Shown: positions 35,617 to 44,501, counted from the stretch's first letter. The stretch is 64,000 nt of DNA from Streptomyces sp. ATexAB-D23 (GCF_000373645.1 NZ_KB892010.1:62001-126000), one strand, 5' to 3'. Notes: a model not told the origin generated them from the sequence alone. Made by a program: numbers and translations.

Positions 35617-36282
35617 CTACGCCTCCGGCTGCTGCTCCCGCCGCAGTCGCCGGTCCAGGGCCATCGACAGTTCCGCGTCCATCACCGCGCGGGCCAGCGG
35701 GCGGAGTTGGGGTGGTTCGGGCTCCGCGCTGTAGGCACGGAGCACCGTGACGAAGAGGTCGGCCAGCGCCTCCGCGTGCTCGCGGACGTGGCGTCCGGTG
35801 GCCAGGACCGTGGCGAGCGGGACGCCCTCCCGTACCAGCTCGGCCGACACCTCCAGCAGGCGGCGGCTGATGTGGACGATCTCCTCGCCGTCCGTGCCGA
35901 GGTAGCCCAGCTCCAGGGCGGTCGCCAGGTTCTCCGGGGTCGACTCGTCCTGGAAGTAGTCCGCCAGCTGCTCGGGCGTGAGCCGGACCGGGACCTCCTC
36001 GGTCGGCTCGCCCAGGCCCAGGACCTCCGCCACATCGCGCCCGCTCTCGAAGGTGCGGGCCAGGTCGGCGATGCCGGTCAGGGTGTGGCCGCGCTCCAGG
36101 AGTCCGGTGATCGTGCGCAGGCGGGCCAGGTGGTGGTCGTCGTACCAGGCGATGCGGCCCTCGCGGCGGGGCGGCGAGATCAGGCCGCGTTCCCGGTAGA
36201 AACGCAGGGTCCGTACGGGGATGCCGGCTTCCTTGGCCAGCTCCTCCATGCGGTACTCGCGGTGCTCGCTTCCTTCTGCCAC
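35617..36282 (-). CDS. MerR-family transcriptional regulator
   Basis: The 221-residue protein has the MerR helix-turn-helix YRMEELAKEAGIPVRTLRFY and the winged region ERGLISPPRREGRIAWYDD. The C-terminal ~120 residues form a helical ligand domain rather than a metal-binding loop; no Cys is seen there. It is divergent from the monooxygenase operon (162 nt apart), so it probably controls that operon. Two inverted repeats lie between them. Confidence 0.88.
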   Translation of the reverse strand: MAEGSEHREYRMEELAKEAGIPVRTLRFYRERGLISPPRREGRIAWYDDHHLARLRTITGLLERGHTLTGIADLARTFESGRDVAEVLGLGEPTEEVPVRLTPEQLADYFQDESTPENLATALELGYLGTDGEEIVHISRRLLEVSAELVREGVPLATVLATGRHVREHAEALADLFVTVLRAYSAEPEPPQLRPLARAVMDAELSMALDRRLRREQQPEA

Positions 36283-36325
36283 CCCCGCACCCTACCGGCC
36301 GCCCCGGTACGGGAGGAGCGTGTTG

Positions 36326-36336
36326 TACCGCCGGTA
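36326..36336. repeat. Short inverted repeat TACCG-C-CGGTA
   Basis: A perfect 5-bp inverted repeat with 1-bp centre lies between the MerR and monooxygenase genes, 44 bp from the MerR start. It could be part of a regulator site; MerR proteins usually prefer longer dyads. Confidence 0.4.
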
Positions 36337-36393
36337 ACTTTCCCGCGTCCGCCCCCTACCCATCGGTACGAAGCTGCTCTACCCTCCCAACAA

Positions 36394-36411
36394 TGCCAGT
36401 GATTGCTGGCA
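36394..36411. promoter_or_regulatory. Candidate operator TGCCAG-N6-CTGGCA before the monooxygenase operon
   Basis: A perfect 6-bp inverted repeat with a 6-bp spacer ends 32 bp before the monooxygenase start codon. Placement between the MerR gene and its likely target operon makes it the best operator candidate. No clear -35/-10 pair was found. Confidence 0.5.
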
Positions 36412-36443
36412 GAGTCGTGTGACGTACCGCGGGAGGCGGCAGC

Positions 36444-37970
36444 ATGGCCCAGCACGAGCATGTACGCGTGGCGGTGATCGGAAGCGGATTCGGGGGCCTC
36501 GGGGCGGCGGTCCGGCTGCGCCGCGAAGGCATCACCGATTTCGTGATCCTGGAGCGGGCCGGTTCGGTCGGCGGCACCTGGCGCGACAACAGCTATCCCG
36601 GCTGCGCCTGCGACGTACCGTCCCACCTCTACTCCTTCTCGTTCGCCCCCAACCCCGACTGGCCGCGCACCTTCTCCGGGCAGGAGCACATCCGCGCCTA
36701 CCTGGAGCACGTCGCCGACACCTTCGGGCTCCGCCCGCACCTGCGCCTCGATCACGAGGTGACGCGGATGCGCTGGGACAACGACGAGCTGCACTGGATC
36801 ATCGACAGCGCGGGCGGCACCACCGTCGTCGCCGACGTCGTCGTCTCCGCGACCGGCCCGCTCTCCGACCCCAAGACGCCCGACATCCCCGGGCTCGCCG
36901 ACTTCCCGGGCAAGGTCTTCCACTCCGCTCGCTGGGACCACGAGGCCGACCTCGCCGGCAAGCGCGTCGCGATGATCGGAACCGGCGCCTCCGCCATCCA
37001 GATCGTCCCCGCGATCCAGCCGAAGGCCGGAAAGCTCACCCTCTTCCAGCGCACCCCGCCCTGGGTCATGCCCCGCATGGACCGCGAGATCAGCGGCGCC
37101 GAGCGCTGGCTGCACCGCGCCGTCCCCGCCACCGGCACCGCCCGCCGCGGCCTGCTCTGGGGCATCCGCGAACTCCAGGTCAGCGCCTTCACCAAGCACC
37201 CCGACCAACTCGGCCTGGTCGAGCGGATAGCCAAGTCCAACATGGCCCGCGCCATCAAGGACCCCGCCCTGCGCGCCAAGCTCACCCCCTCGTACCGCAT
37301 CGGCTGCAAGCGCATCCTGCTGTCGAGCACGTACTACCCCGCCCTCGCCCAGCCCAACGTCGATGTCGTCGCCTCCGGCCTCGCCGAGGTGCGCGGCTCG
37401 ACGGTCGTCGCCTCGGACGGTACGGAGACCGAGGTCGACGCGATCATCTTCGGCACCGGCTTCCACGTCACCGACATGCCGATCGCCGAGCGCGTCGTCG
37501 GCGCCGACGGCATCACGCTCGCCGAGTCCTGGAAGGACGGCATGCAGGCGCTGCGCGGCGCGAGCGCCGCCGGCTTCCCGAACTGGATGACCATCATCGG
37601 CCCCAACACCGGCCTCGGGAACTCCTCGATGATCCTCATGATCGAGGCCCAGCTGAACTACATGGCCGACTACCTGCGCCAGTTGGACGTCCTCGGCGGC
37701 AAGGTCGCCCTCGACGCCCGCCCCTCCGCCGTCGGTGCCTGGAACCGCCGCGTCCAGGACCGCATGAAGCGCACCGTCTGGAACACGGGCGGCTGCAACA
37801 GCTGGTACCTGGACGCCAACGGCCGCAACACCACCGTCTGGCCCGGCACCACCACCGAGTTCCGCAAGGTCACCCGCAACGTGGACATCTCCGAGTACCA
37901 GGTCCTGCGGACCCCCGTACCCGCGCAGCGCAAGGCCGGCGAGGCCGTCGCCGAGGAGGTGGCCCGATGA
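36444..37970 (+). CDS. Flavin-containing monooxygenase of the Baeyer-Villiger type
   Basis: The 508-residue protein has two Rossmann motifs, GSGFGG near residue 14 and GTGASAIQ near residue 181. The Baeyer-Villiger fingerprint F-x-G-x-x-x-H-x-x-x-W reads FPGKVFHSARW at about residue 155. It would use NADPH and FAD to insert oxygen into a ketone or oxidise a heteroatom. It overlaps the hydrolase gene by 4 nt (ATGA), as does the hydrolase with the SDR gene. Monooxygenase, hydrolase (ester opening) and SDR (alcohol to ketone) suggest breakdown of a ketone or steroid-like compound. Confidence 0.92.
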   Translation: MAQHEHVRVAVIGSGFGGLGAAVRLRREGITDFVILERAGSVGGTWRDNSYPGCACDVPSHLYSFSFAPNPDWPRTFSGQEHIRAYLEHVADTFGLRPHLRLDHEVTRMRWDNDELHWIIDSAGGTTVVADVVVSATGPLSDPKTPDIPGLADFPGKVFHSARWDHEADLAGKRVAMIGTGASAIQIVPAIQPKAGKLTLFQRTPPWVMPRMDREISGAERWLHRAVPATGTARRGLLWGIRELQVSAFTKHPDQLGLVERIAKSNMARAIKDPALRAKLTPSYRIGCKRILLSSTYYPALAQPNVDVVASGLAEVRGSTVVASDGTETEVDAIIFGTGFHVTDMPIAERVVGADGITLAESWKDGMQALRGASAAGFPNWMTIIGPNTGLGNSSMILMIEAQLNYMADYLRQLDVLGGKVALDARPSAVGAWNRRVQDRMKRTVWNTGGCNSWYLDANGRNTTVWPGTTTEFRKVTRNVDISEYQVLRTPVPAQRKAGEAVAEEVAR

Positions 37971-38917
37971 GCCGGCCCCTCCCCGTCTCCGGACGCCGTC
38001 CCGTGCCCGCCCGCGAACTCCTCGCCGTGTCCGCCGACGGCTCCCGCATACACGTCGAGATCCACGGCCAGGACGGCGCACCCGCCGTCGTCCTCTCCCA
38101 CGGCTGGACCTGCAACACCCACTTCTGGGACGCCCAGATCAAGGACCTCGCCGTCGACCACCGCGTCATCGCCTACGACCAGCGCGGACACGGCACCTCA
38201 CCCGCCGCCGCCCGCGACGGCTACAGCACCGACGCCCTCGCCGACGACCTCGAAGCGGTACTCGCCGCCACCCTCGCCCCCGGCGAGAAGGCGGTACTCG
38301 CCGGACACTCCATGGGCGGCATGACCATCATGTCCGCCTCCCGCCGCCCCGGGCTCCGCGAGCACGCCGCCGCCGTCCTCCTGTGCAGCACCGGCAGCTC
38401 CCGCCTCCTCGCCGAGTCCCGCGTCGTCCCGATGCGCCCCGGCGCCGTCCGAACCCGCCTCACCCGCGCCGTACTCGGCGCCCGCGCCCCCCTCGGACCG
38501 GTGACACCGGTGTCCCGCCGGATACTCAAGTACGGGACAATGGGGGCCGGTTCGGCCCCCGATCGGGTCGACACCTGCGCCCGCATCGTGCACGAGTGCC
38601 CCCGCAAACCCCGGGTGGCCTGGGGCCACGTCCTCGCCGACCTGGATCTGGACGAGGGCGTACGGGAACTGCGCGTACCCACCGCGGTCGTCGCGGGCAC
38701 GGAGGACCGGCTCACGCCGCCCGTCCACGCCCGCGCCATCGCGGCAGCGCTGCCCGACTGCCTGGGGCTGACCGAGCTGGCCGGCATGGGCCATATGACT
38801 CCGGTGGAGGCTCCGGAGGTGGTCACGGCGAAGATACGGGAACTGGTGACCGCATACCTCCCGGTTCTGCCGGAACGGGACACCACTGACGTCGAGGGCA
38901 AGGAGGAGGTCGCATGA
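37967..38917 (+). CDS. Alpha/beta hydrolase
   Basis: The 316-residue protein has the nucleophile elbow GHSMGG (Ser), YDQRGHGTS, the acid in AGTEDRLTPP, and the late GMGHMTP His. With an upstream Baeyer-Villiger-type enzyme it may hydrolyse the resulting ester or lactone (inference). ATG 37967 overlaps the upstream stop and it overlaps the SDR gene by 4 nt. Epoxide hydrolase activity cannot be ruled out. Confidence 0.9.
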   Translation: MSRPLPVSGRRPVPARELLAVSADGSRIHVEIHGQDGAPAVVLSHGWTCNTHFWDAQIKDLAVDHRVIAYDQRGHGTSPAAARDGYSTDALADDLEAVLAATLAPGEKAVLAGHSMGGMTIMSASRRPGLREHAAAVLLCSTGSSRLLAESRVVPMRPGAVRTRLTRAVLGARAPLGPVTPVSRRILKYGTMGAGSAPDRVDTCARIVHECPRKPRVAWGHVLADLDLDEGVRELRVPTAVVAGTEDRLTPPVHARAIAAALPDCLGLTELAGMGHMTPVEAPEVVTAKIRELVTAYLPVLPERDTTDVEGKEEVA

Positions 38918-39807
38918 GCGGCAGGGGAATTCTCGAAGGACAGGTCGTCGTCGTCACCGGAGCCGCCCGCGGCGTCGGCGAACTCCTCGCCCGCAAGCTC
39001 TCGGCCCGCGGCGCGATCCTCGCCCTCGTCGGCCTCGAACCGGACGAGCTGAAGAAGGTCTCCGAACGCCTCCACGGCGAAAGCGACCACTGGCACGCCG
39101 ACGTCACCGACCACGAGGCCATGGCCCGCGTCGCCCAGGAGGTCAAGGCCCGCTTCGGCAAGGTCGACATCGTCGTCGCCAACGCGGGCGTCGCCACCGG
39201 CGGCCCCCTCATCGACTCCGACCCCGTCGCCTGGCGCCGGGTCATCGAGGTCAACCTCATCGGCGGCGCCGTCACCGCCCGCGCCTTCCTGCCCGTACTC
39301 ATGGAGAGCCGCGGCTACTTCCTCCAGATCGCCTCCCTCGCCGCGATAACCCCGGCCCCGATGATGAGCGCCTACTGCGCCTCCAAATCGGGCGTCGAGG
39401 CCTTCGCCCACAGCCTCCGCGCCGAGGTCGGCTACCGGGGCGTGAAGGTCGGCGTCGGCTACCTCTCCTGGACCGACACCGACATGGTCCGCGGCGCCGA
39501 CGAGGACGACGTCATGCGCGACCTGCGCAAGCGGCTGCCCTGGCCGGCCAACCGCACGTACCCGCTCGGCCCCGCCGTCGACCGCATCGTCGCCGGCATC
39601 GAGCGCCGCTCCGCCCATGTCTACGCCCAGTGGTGGCTGCGCGGCATGCAGTCCGTACGCGGCTACCTGCCGACCCTCATCGGCGTCGTCGGCCAGCGCG
39701 AGATGCGCCGCTTCGGCCCCCGCCTGGAAGGCGTCAGCAAGGGCCTCGTGGGCGCGGGCGGCGCCGCTGACCAGGACGAACGCTCGGCGCGTACGCAGCG
39801 TAACTGA
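38914..39807 (+). CDS. Short-chain dehydrogenase/reductase
   Basis: The 297-residue protein has VVVTGAARGVGELLARK, VVANAGVATGG, IASLAAITP (Ser) and YCASKSGVE (Tyr/Lys). Its longer C-terminus (about 60 residues beyond the core, with GYLPTLIGVVG) is typical of the operon-type SDRs that sit with this class of monooxygenase. It is the third translationally coupled gene in the set and would oxidise the alcohol substrate to the ketone used by the monooxygenase. Confidence 0.9.
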   Translation: MSGRGILEGQVVVVTGAARGVGELLARKLSARGAILALVGLEPDELKKVSERLHGESDHWHADVTDHEAMARVAQEVKARFGKVDIVVANAGVATGGPLIDSDPVAWRRVIEVNLIGGAVTARAFLPVLMESRGYFLQIASLAAITPAPMMSAYCASKSGVEAFAHSLRAEVGYRGVKVGVGYLSWTDTDMVRGADEDDVMRDLRKRLPWPANRTYPLGPAVDRIVAGIERRSAHVYAQWWLRGMQSVRGYLPTLIGVVGQREMRRFGPRLEGVSKGLVGAGGAADQDERSARTQRN

Positions 39808-39893
39808 TCGACATGCGGAGCGTGGGCGGCCATGTGAATCTGGTCGAGGCCCCACCGGGGCCGTCCCCCACGCACCACATAGGAGTGAACAGC

Positions 39894-40094
39894 ATGGGCA
39901 TCGCCGACCAGTTCAAGGACAAGGCCAAGGACCTCGCCGACCAGGCGAAGAGCGCGGCGCAGGACCAGGGTCAGAAGCAGTCGAAGGACCGCAAGGGCGG
40001 CGAGGGCCGCGACAAGGCCCGCAACACGGCGGAGCAGGGCCGCGACCGTGCGCAGGGCGCTGCGGACGACATGCGGGAGCGCTTCGACCGTTGA
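39894..40094 (+). CDS. Small hydrophilic charged protein (CsbD/stress-protein-like)
   Basis: The 66-residue protein is highly hydrophilic, rich in Lys, Asp, Gln and Ala, with repeated KDKAKDLADQAKSAAQ-type segments. It resembles the CsbD or antitoxin-like stress proteins in composition, but the match is not firm. ATG 39894 has AGGAGTG just upstream. The gene sits 86 nt after the SDR and ends 26 nt before a strong hairpin. Confidence 0.75.
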   Translation: MGIADQFKDKAKDLADQAKSAAQDQGQKQSKDRKGGEGRDKARNTAEQGRDRAQGAADDMRERFDR

Positions 40095-40120
40095 CCGGTC
40101 GACGGCTGCCTTACGCGCCG

Positions 40121-40155
40121 AGGGGCGCGCCCGGACCACCACCGGGCGCGCCCCT
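40121..40155 (+). terminator. Strong hairpin terminator after the small hydrophilic gene
   Basis: AGGGGCGCGCCCGG (40121-40134) pairs with CCGGGCGCGCCCCT (40142-40155) around a 7-nt loop. It lies 27 nt after the stop codon; a short TCGC follows in place of a U tract. Confidence 0.7.
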
Positions 40156-40376
40156 TCGCGCTGCCCGAGGGGCCGCCTCGGCGGGCCCCGACAGCCGCCC
40201 TTGCCTCAGCCTCAGCCGCAGATGGACGTCACCCCGCGAACTCCTCTCGGGTCACCCTGCCTTGCTCTCGTGGGCCTGGGGCCCTGCTCCGCCGGCCGTG
40301 GATCCATGAAGAGTTGCCGTTCTCAGTTGCTGCGGGCGGTCAGGCCATCACGGAACTCCTGTGACCGCCCCGACAT
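40156..40376. other. Gene-free stretch upstream of the MFS promoter
   Basis: No frame with protein features was found between the terminator and the promoter at 40377. The following 40377-40593 holds a promoter and a possible leader peptide. Confidence 0.5.
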
Positions 40377-40415
40377 CAACCTCAGGTTGACCGGTCTCTG
40401 GCGCCCGGCTAAATT
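40377..40415 (+). promoter_or_regulatory. Promoter with overlapping inverted repeat, upstream of the MFS gene
   Basis: TTGACC (40387-40392) and TAAATT (40410-40415) are 17 bp apart, a good housekeeping-type promoter. A perfect inverted repeat CAACCT-C-AGGTTG (40377-40389) overlaps the -35 box, a classic place for a regulator site. The predicted start site is near 40422. Confidence 0.65.
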
Positions 40416-40421
40416 CGCACC

Positions 40422-40487
40422 GTGCGGCTCATGCGCCTTGACGGAGACCCCCAAAGGAATCTCCCGCGCCGGGACCCGCGACCGTAG
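40422..40487 (+). CDS. Possible leaderless leader peptide upstream of the MFS gene
   Basis: A GTG at 40422 lies exactly at the predicted transcription start and opens a 21-codon frame ending in TAG at 40485. The peptide is Arg/Pro-rich (ends PRRDPRP). It has no ribosome binding site, so it would be leaderless. It may be chance, or an attenuation-type leader. Confidence 0.25.
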   Translation: MRLMRLDGDPQRNLPRRDPRP

Positions 40488-40593
40488 GCGTTAACGTCAA
40501 TCAACGCGTCACACCTTTCTGCCCGCAATGACACGGCAGGAGGCGGCGCGTCGATATACGAGGGCCGTTGCCTGCCGGGAATCGGAGTCCCCG

Positions 40594-41901
40594 GTGGCCG
40601 ACAATGCCCCCCAGCCCACCGCGAAGACCGAGGACCCCGAGTCCGCGCCCCCCGGCATCGCCCAGCGCCGCAGACGCTTCACCGTCGACACCACGCCGCT
40701 GCGGATCAAGCCCTTCCGCCGCTTGTGGTCCTCCACCATCGTCACCGCGATCGGCAGCCAGCTCACCGCGGTCGCCGTCCCGCTCCAGATCTACGAGGAC
40801 ACGGGATCCTCCGCCCTCGTCGGTGTCGCCGGAGCCGTGGCACTCGTGCCGCTCATCGTCTTCGCACTGTGGGGCGGTGCCATCGCCGACCTGCGTGACC
40901 GCCGCACGCTGCTGCTCTTCAGCAACGCCGGCATCGCTGTCACCTCGCTCCTCTTCTGGGTGCAGGCCGCCCTCGGGATGCAGTCCGTCACGGTGCTCTT
41001 CGTCCTGCTCGCCTTCCAACAGGCCCTCTTCGGCATCAACTCCCCGACCCGCACCGCCTCCGTCGCACGCCTCGTCCCCGAGGCGCAACTCCCCGCCGCG
41101 ACCGCGCTCACCTCCACCGTCGCGCAGTTCGGACAGATCCTCGGCCCGCTGCTCGCAGGGGCGCTCGCCCCCGTCCTCGGCATCTCCACGCTCTACCTCA
41201 TAGACACGCTCGCGCTCGTCATCACGCTGCGGGCGGTGTGGAAGCTGCCGCCGCTGCCGCCGCTCAAGGTCACCGCGCGTCGCGCCCGGCTCACGGACAT
41301 CTTCGACGGCTTCCGCTACCTCTGGCCGCGCAAGCTCCTCCTCGTCTCCTTCCTCGCCGACATCGCCGCGATGGTGCTCGGGATGCCACGCGCCCTCTTT
41401 CCCGAGATGGCGCACTCGTACTTCGGCGGCGATGCCGCGCTCGGCGTGCTCTACGCGGCGCTGCCCGTCGGCGCACTGTTGTGCGGCGTCTTCTCGGGGC
41501 TCTACTCACACATCCGCAGGCACGGCATGATGGTCGTTCTCTCGATCGTCGGGTGGGGCCTCGCCGTCGCGGGTCTCGGCCTCGCGCACTCGCTGTGGCT
41601 CGCGGCCCTCATGCTCGCGCTCGCGGGAGCCGCCGACATGATCTCCATGGTGTTCCGCGGTGTCATTCTCCAGACCGAGGCCACGGACGAGATGCGCGGC
41701 CGGACGCAGGGCGTCTTCACCGTCGTCGTCGCGGGCGGCCCGCGCCTCGCCGATCTCCTGCACGGCACCGTGGGCGAGGCGGCGGGCGCGCGCTCGGCCA
41801 CGTTCGGCGGGGGACTGCTCGTAGTCGTCGCCGTCGTGGTCCTCGCCCTCGCGGTACCGGCCTTCTGGCGGTACCGACCGGATCCCTTGAAAAGCGCATG
41901 A
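40594..41901 (+). CDS. MFS transporter (DHA3/EntS-like)
   Basis: The 435-residue protein has about 12 membrane segments and the MFS loop motif GAIADLRDRRTLLLFSN (motif A type, key part G-x-x-A-D-x-x-D-R-R). It resembles MFS_3/EntS-type exporters. GTG 40594 is chosen because CGGAG lies 6 nt upstream; an ATG at 40528 lacks a ribosome binding site. A promoter with an inverted repeat lies about 180 nt upstream, so induction by substrate is plausible. Substrate is unknown. Confidence 0.88.
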   Translation: MADNAPQPTAKTEDPESAPPGIAQRRRRFTVDTTPLRIKPFRRLWSSTIVTAIGSQLTAVAVPLQIYEDTGSSALVGVAGAVALVPLIVFALWGGAIADLRDRRTLLLFSNAGIAVTSLLFWVQAALGMQSVTVLFVLLAFQQALFGINSPTRTASVARLVPEAQLPAATALTSTVAQFGQILGPLLAGALAPVLGISTLYLIDTLALVITLRAVWKLPPLPPLKVTARRARLTDIFDGFRYLWPRKLLLVSFLADIAAMVLGMPRALFPEMAHSYFGGDAALGVLYAALPVGALLCGVFSGLYSHIRRHGMMVVLSIVGWGLAVAGLGLAHSLWLAALMLALAGAADMISMVFRGVILQTEATDEMRGRTQGVFTVVVAGGPRLADLLHGTVGEAAGARSATFGGGLLVVVAVVVLALAVPAFWRYRPDPLKSA

Positions 41902-42017
41902 CCCGCGATCCGGAGTCCCGCTCGACGACAAGAAGCGCACGAGCCGGCCTTCCGGACGGGACCCGGCGGCTACTGGACAACGGCGGACGCCGGGCTGACG
42001 AGAACCAGCAGTACGGA

Positions 42018-42071
42018 TCCGAGTCCGAGCCCGACTCCGACTCCGACGACTCCGACGACTCCGACGTCGAG
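42018..42071. repeat. Short low-complexity tandem repeat (CCGACT/CCGACGACT units)
   Basis: Near-identical units built on TCCGAC are repeated about eight times in the gap between the MFS and lectin genes. They lie outside any supported gene. The cause could be slippage. Confidence 0.7.
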
Positions 42072-42107
42072 ATGGCTGGGTGGGGGCTCAGCGGTGTCAC
42101 GCGGCGG

Positions 42108-43124
42108 TCAGGCGGCGTGCCAGCGCTGGTTGTCACGGCCGTTGCACTCCCAGAGCACGATCTGCGAGCCGCTCGCCCCTCCGAAGAGATCCAGGCACTT
42201 TCCGGTGGACGCGGACAGCAGCGCCGTACCGGAAAGGCTGACGCGCTGCGCGGAAGCCCCGGTGCAGCCGCTCAGGACGACCGGAGTGCGGTCCTCGGTT
42301 CCGGTGAGCGTCGCGCAGAGTCCGCCCTGCCGCAGACTGCCGTCGGCCCCGGGACTCCAGGACTGGCCGGACGAGCCGTCGCAGGCGGACGCCACGAGCT
42401 GCGACCCCGAGCCCGCGCCGGTCAGGCACTTGCCCGACGCCTCGACGGCCAGCGGGAATCCGTGGACCTCGTTTGAACCGCCGCCCTTGCCGGTGGCCGG
42501 TTTCCCGGCGCCGTCCGTTCCGGTGCCTTCCGCGTCCGACGACGCCCCGGACCCGGCGGGGGTGGTGCTCCTGCCCGGATCGGGCGTGCTCCGGGGCTCC
42601 GTGCTCGATGACGGGGAGGTGGTGGCGGACGGGGCGGCGGTGGGGGACGCCGACTGCTCCGCCGTCGAAGCCCCCGGCAGTGGCGAACGGTCCCCGGCTC
42701 CCTCGGCCTCGCCGTCGGGCCGTACGGGACCCTCGGCGGGCGCGTCGGCCCGGCGGCCGGCACCGTCGGAGCCCCTGCCGGCCGTAACGGCCACACCCGC
42801 GGCGACGGCAACGGCCACCACCGCGACCACCGCGGCCAGGATGCGCGCCCGTCGCGGGAACGCCCGGCGACGACGAGGGGCGGCGGCCGGTGATATCTCA
42901 TGAGCCGACTCCGCGGGCGGCTGCGTGGCACCGGGGCCCGCGGGGCCCTGCGCCGGTGCGCTCCGGCCCGCCTCCTTCTCGGCGTTCTCGGCGCGCTGCG
43001 CCGCCATGGCGCGAGCCAGTGCGGCGCGGGCGGAATCGAGGTTCGCCGCGTCGTTGCTTCGAAGGGGCTTGACCGGCCGTGAGCTGACGGGACCGGTGAC
43101 GTTGCGCTTCGGCAGCTCTGACAT
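42108..43124 (-). CDS. Membrane-anchored or secreted ricin-B-type lectin domain protein
   Basis: The 338-residue protein has a cytoplasmic N-terminus, a membrane segment at about residues 92-112, a long Ser/Thr/Pro/Gly linker and a C-terminal ricin-B-like beta-trefoil. The trefoil shows repeated W/Q-x-W motifs (GQSWSPGADG, DNQRWHAA) and C-x-D/L-x-F-G-x-x-x-x-x-x-I-x-L-x-x-C. Such modules bind sugars on the outside of the cell. ATG 43124 has AAGGAG upstream. It is convergent with the MFS gene. Confidence 0.82.
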   Translation of the reverse strand: MSELPKRNVTGPVSSRPVKPLRSNDAANLDSARAALARAMAAQRAENAEKEAGRSAPAQGPAGPGATQPPAESAHEISPAAAPRRRRAFPRRARILAAVVAVVAVAVAAGVAVTAGRGSDGAGRRADAPAEGPVRPDGEAEGAGDRSPLPGASTAEQSASPTAAPSATTSPSSSTEPRSTPDPGRSTTPAGSGASSDAEGTGTDGAGKPATGKGGGSNEVHGFPLAVEASGKCLTGAGSGSQLVASACDGSSGQSWSPGADGSLRQGGLCATLTGTEDRTPVVLSGCTGASAQRVSLSGTALLSASTGKCLDLFGGASGSQIVLWECNGRDNQRWHAA

Positions 43125-43396
43125 GCGGCTGTGCTCCTTGGAGATGAGGTCGAGCCCCGAGGAGCGCCCTGGAACGAAGGGGCGGTCCCGTACCAGTGGA
43201 CGGGGGCCTTCGGGGCGCGTTGAGGAGGGGCGGAGTGGATCAATCCTCATCCAATCGCCGCATGACCTGATAAAGGAAGGCGAACACGCCGGGGAAGGGC
43301 GTGTGTTGGCAGCGGTGTGTTCCGCGATGGGGCCAGGACCGAGAAGAGCGCGCCCGGTCGGACCGGGCGCGCTCTGTCTGCGTGGTGGCTGTTGCG

Positions 43397-43669
43397 TCAG
43401 GCGGCCTTGACGCTCTCGATGAAGGGCGCCCAGGCGGCGGCGCCCAGGATGAGCGCGGGCCCGTCGGGCCGCTTGGAGTCCCGGACGGGGACGAGACCGG
43501 GGTGGCCGTCGGCCACTTCGAGGCAGTCGCCGCCGCTGGCGTTGCTGTAGCTGCTCTTGCGCCAACTGGCGAAGTTCTGTGCCACTTCGAGGCAGTTCCC
43601 GCCATCGCCATTGCTGTGACTGCTCTTGCGCCAGGTCGCAGCGCTGAGATCAAGATCCGTGCTGGCCAT
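43397..43669 (-). CDS. DUF397 protein with an internal duplication
   Basis: The 90-residue protein has two near-identical copies of the DUF397 motif: TWRKSSHSNGDGGNCLEV at about residue 12 and SWRKSSYSNASGGDCLEV at about residue 35. DUF397 proteins are small partners of WhiJ/AbaA-like XRE regulators in Streptomyces development loci. It overlaps the XRE gene by 20 nt, fitting that role. The duplicated motif is unusual, as many members carry only one full copy. Confidence 0.9.
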   Translation of the reverse strand: MASTDLDLSAATWRKSSHSNGDGGNCLEVAQNFASWRKSSYSNASGGDCLEVADGHPGLVPVRDSKRPDGPALILGAAAWAPFIESVKAA

Positions 43670-44501
43670 GCCGGTACTCCTCAGCCGCCTTTTCGATCAA
43701 GGTGAGGGATGCCTCTGGCGGCAGTGCGGCAGCCCTCAAGCGATCGTAGGCCCTGATGTACTGCTTAACGAGTCCTGGATCATCGATGGTCTGGCCGTGG
43801 TAGGGCCCCTCCGTGTAGACGAGCGGAGGCTCATCGTCGAAGTCCATGAGGAAGAGCGGCAGGTCTGTGAGGGCCCGGGTGGGGCCGTCCCATGGGAGGA
43901 CTTGCAGAACGATGCGACGCCGCCGCACCAGGTCGGCGATGTGGTCCAACTGCTGGGCCATTTCCGCAGACGGGATGATGGGATGGCGCAGTAGGGACTC
44001 GTGCAGGATCACCCAGTACTCGGGTTTCTTGGGCTCCTCGAAGAGTTTGGCCCGCTGCAACCGTCCCTGGATCTTGGCTTCCACCTCTTCAGGTGTGTCC
44101 AGTGTGTGGGCGGAACGGATGACGGCTTCGGCGTACGCCCCGGTCTGAAGCAGCCCCGGAATCAGGGTGCCGGACCACTCACAGATCGCCCGTGCCCGCT
44201 TCTCGGCCTCTACGACTCCGGCGAAGTACGCAGAGTGGGCCCCTTGCTTGGCCTTGCGTACATCTTCACAACGGCGCCTGAAAAACCCGTCCGTCCGCAG
44301 TACGCGGTCCACATGCTGTGCAAGCTCCGGCGGCATCCGGCGGTTGCCGTGCTCGACCTCGCTCAGGAACGTGATGCTGAAGAAGCTGCCCTCTGTCAGC
44401 CCCTCCAGGGTCAGGCCCGCCTCCTCCCTCTTGAAGCGGAGCTCCTTCCCGTAGAACTGCGGGACCCCCGCCGAGCCGTCGATCTCCTTGCGTGTGGCCA
44501 C
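43650..44501 (-). CDS. XRE-family regulator with DUF5753 (Scr1/WhiJ-like)
   Basis: The 283-residue protein has an N-terminal helix-turn-helix, with GKELRFKREEAGLTLEGL and EVEHGNRRMPPELAQHVDRVL. The following ~190 residues match the DUF5753 region found in WhiJ/Scr1-type regulators, including WSGTLIPGLLQTGAYAEAV. Partners are the overlapping DUF397 gene and a divergent set at 44619-45265. The group likely forms one of the many WhiJ-like loci that tune development or secondary metabolism. Confidence 0.9.
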   Translation of the reverse strand: MATRKEIDGSAGVPQFYGKELRFKREEAGLTLEGLTEGSFFSITFLSEVEHGNRRMPPELAQHVDRVLRTDGFFRRRCEDVRKAKQGAHSAYFAGVVEAEKRARAICEWSGTLIPGLLQTGAYAEAVIRSAHTLDTPEEVEAKIQGRLQRAKLFEEPKKPEYWVILHESLLRHPIIPSAEMAQQLDHIADLVRRRRIVLQVLPWDGPTRALTDLPLFLMDFDDEPPLVYTEGPYHGQTIDDPGLVKQYIRAYDRLRAAALPPEASLTLIEKAAEEYRHGQHGS

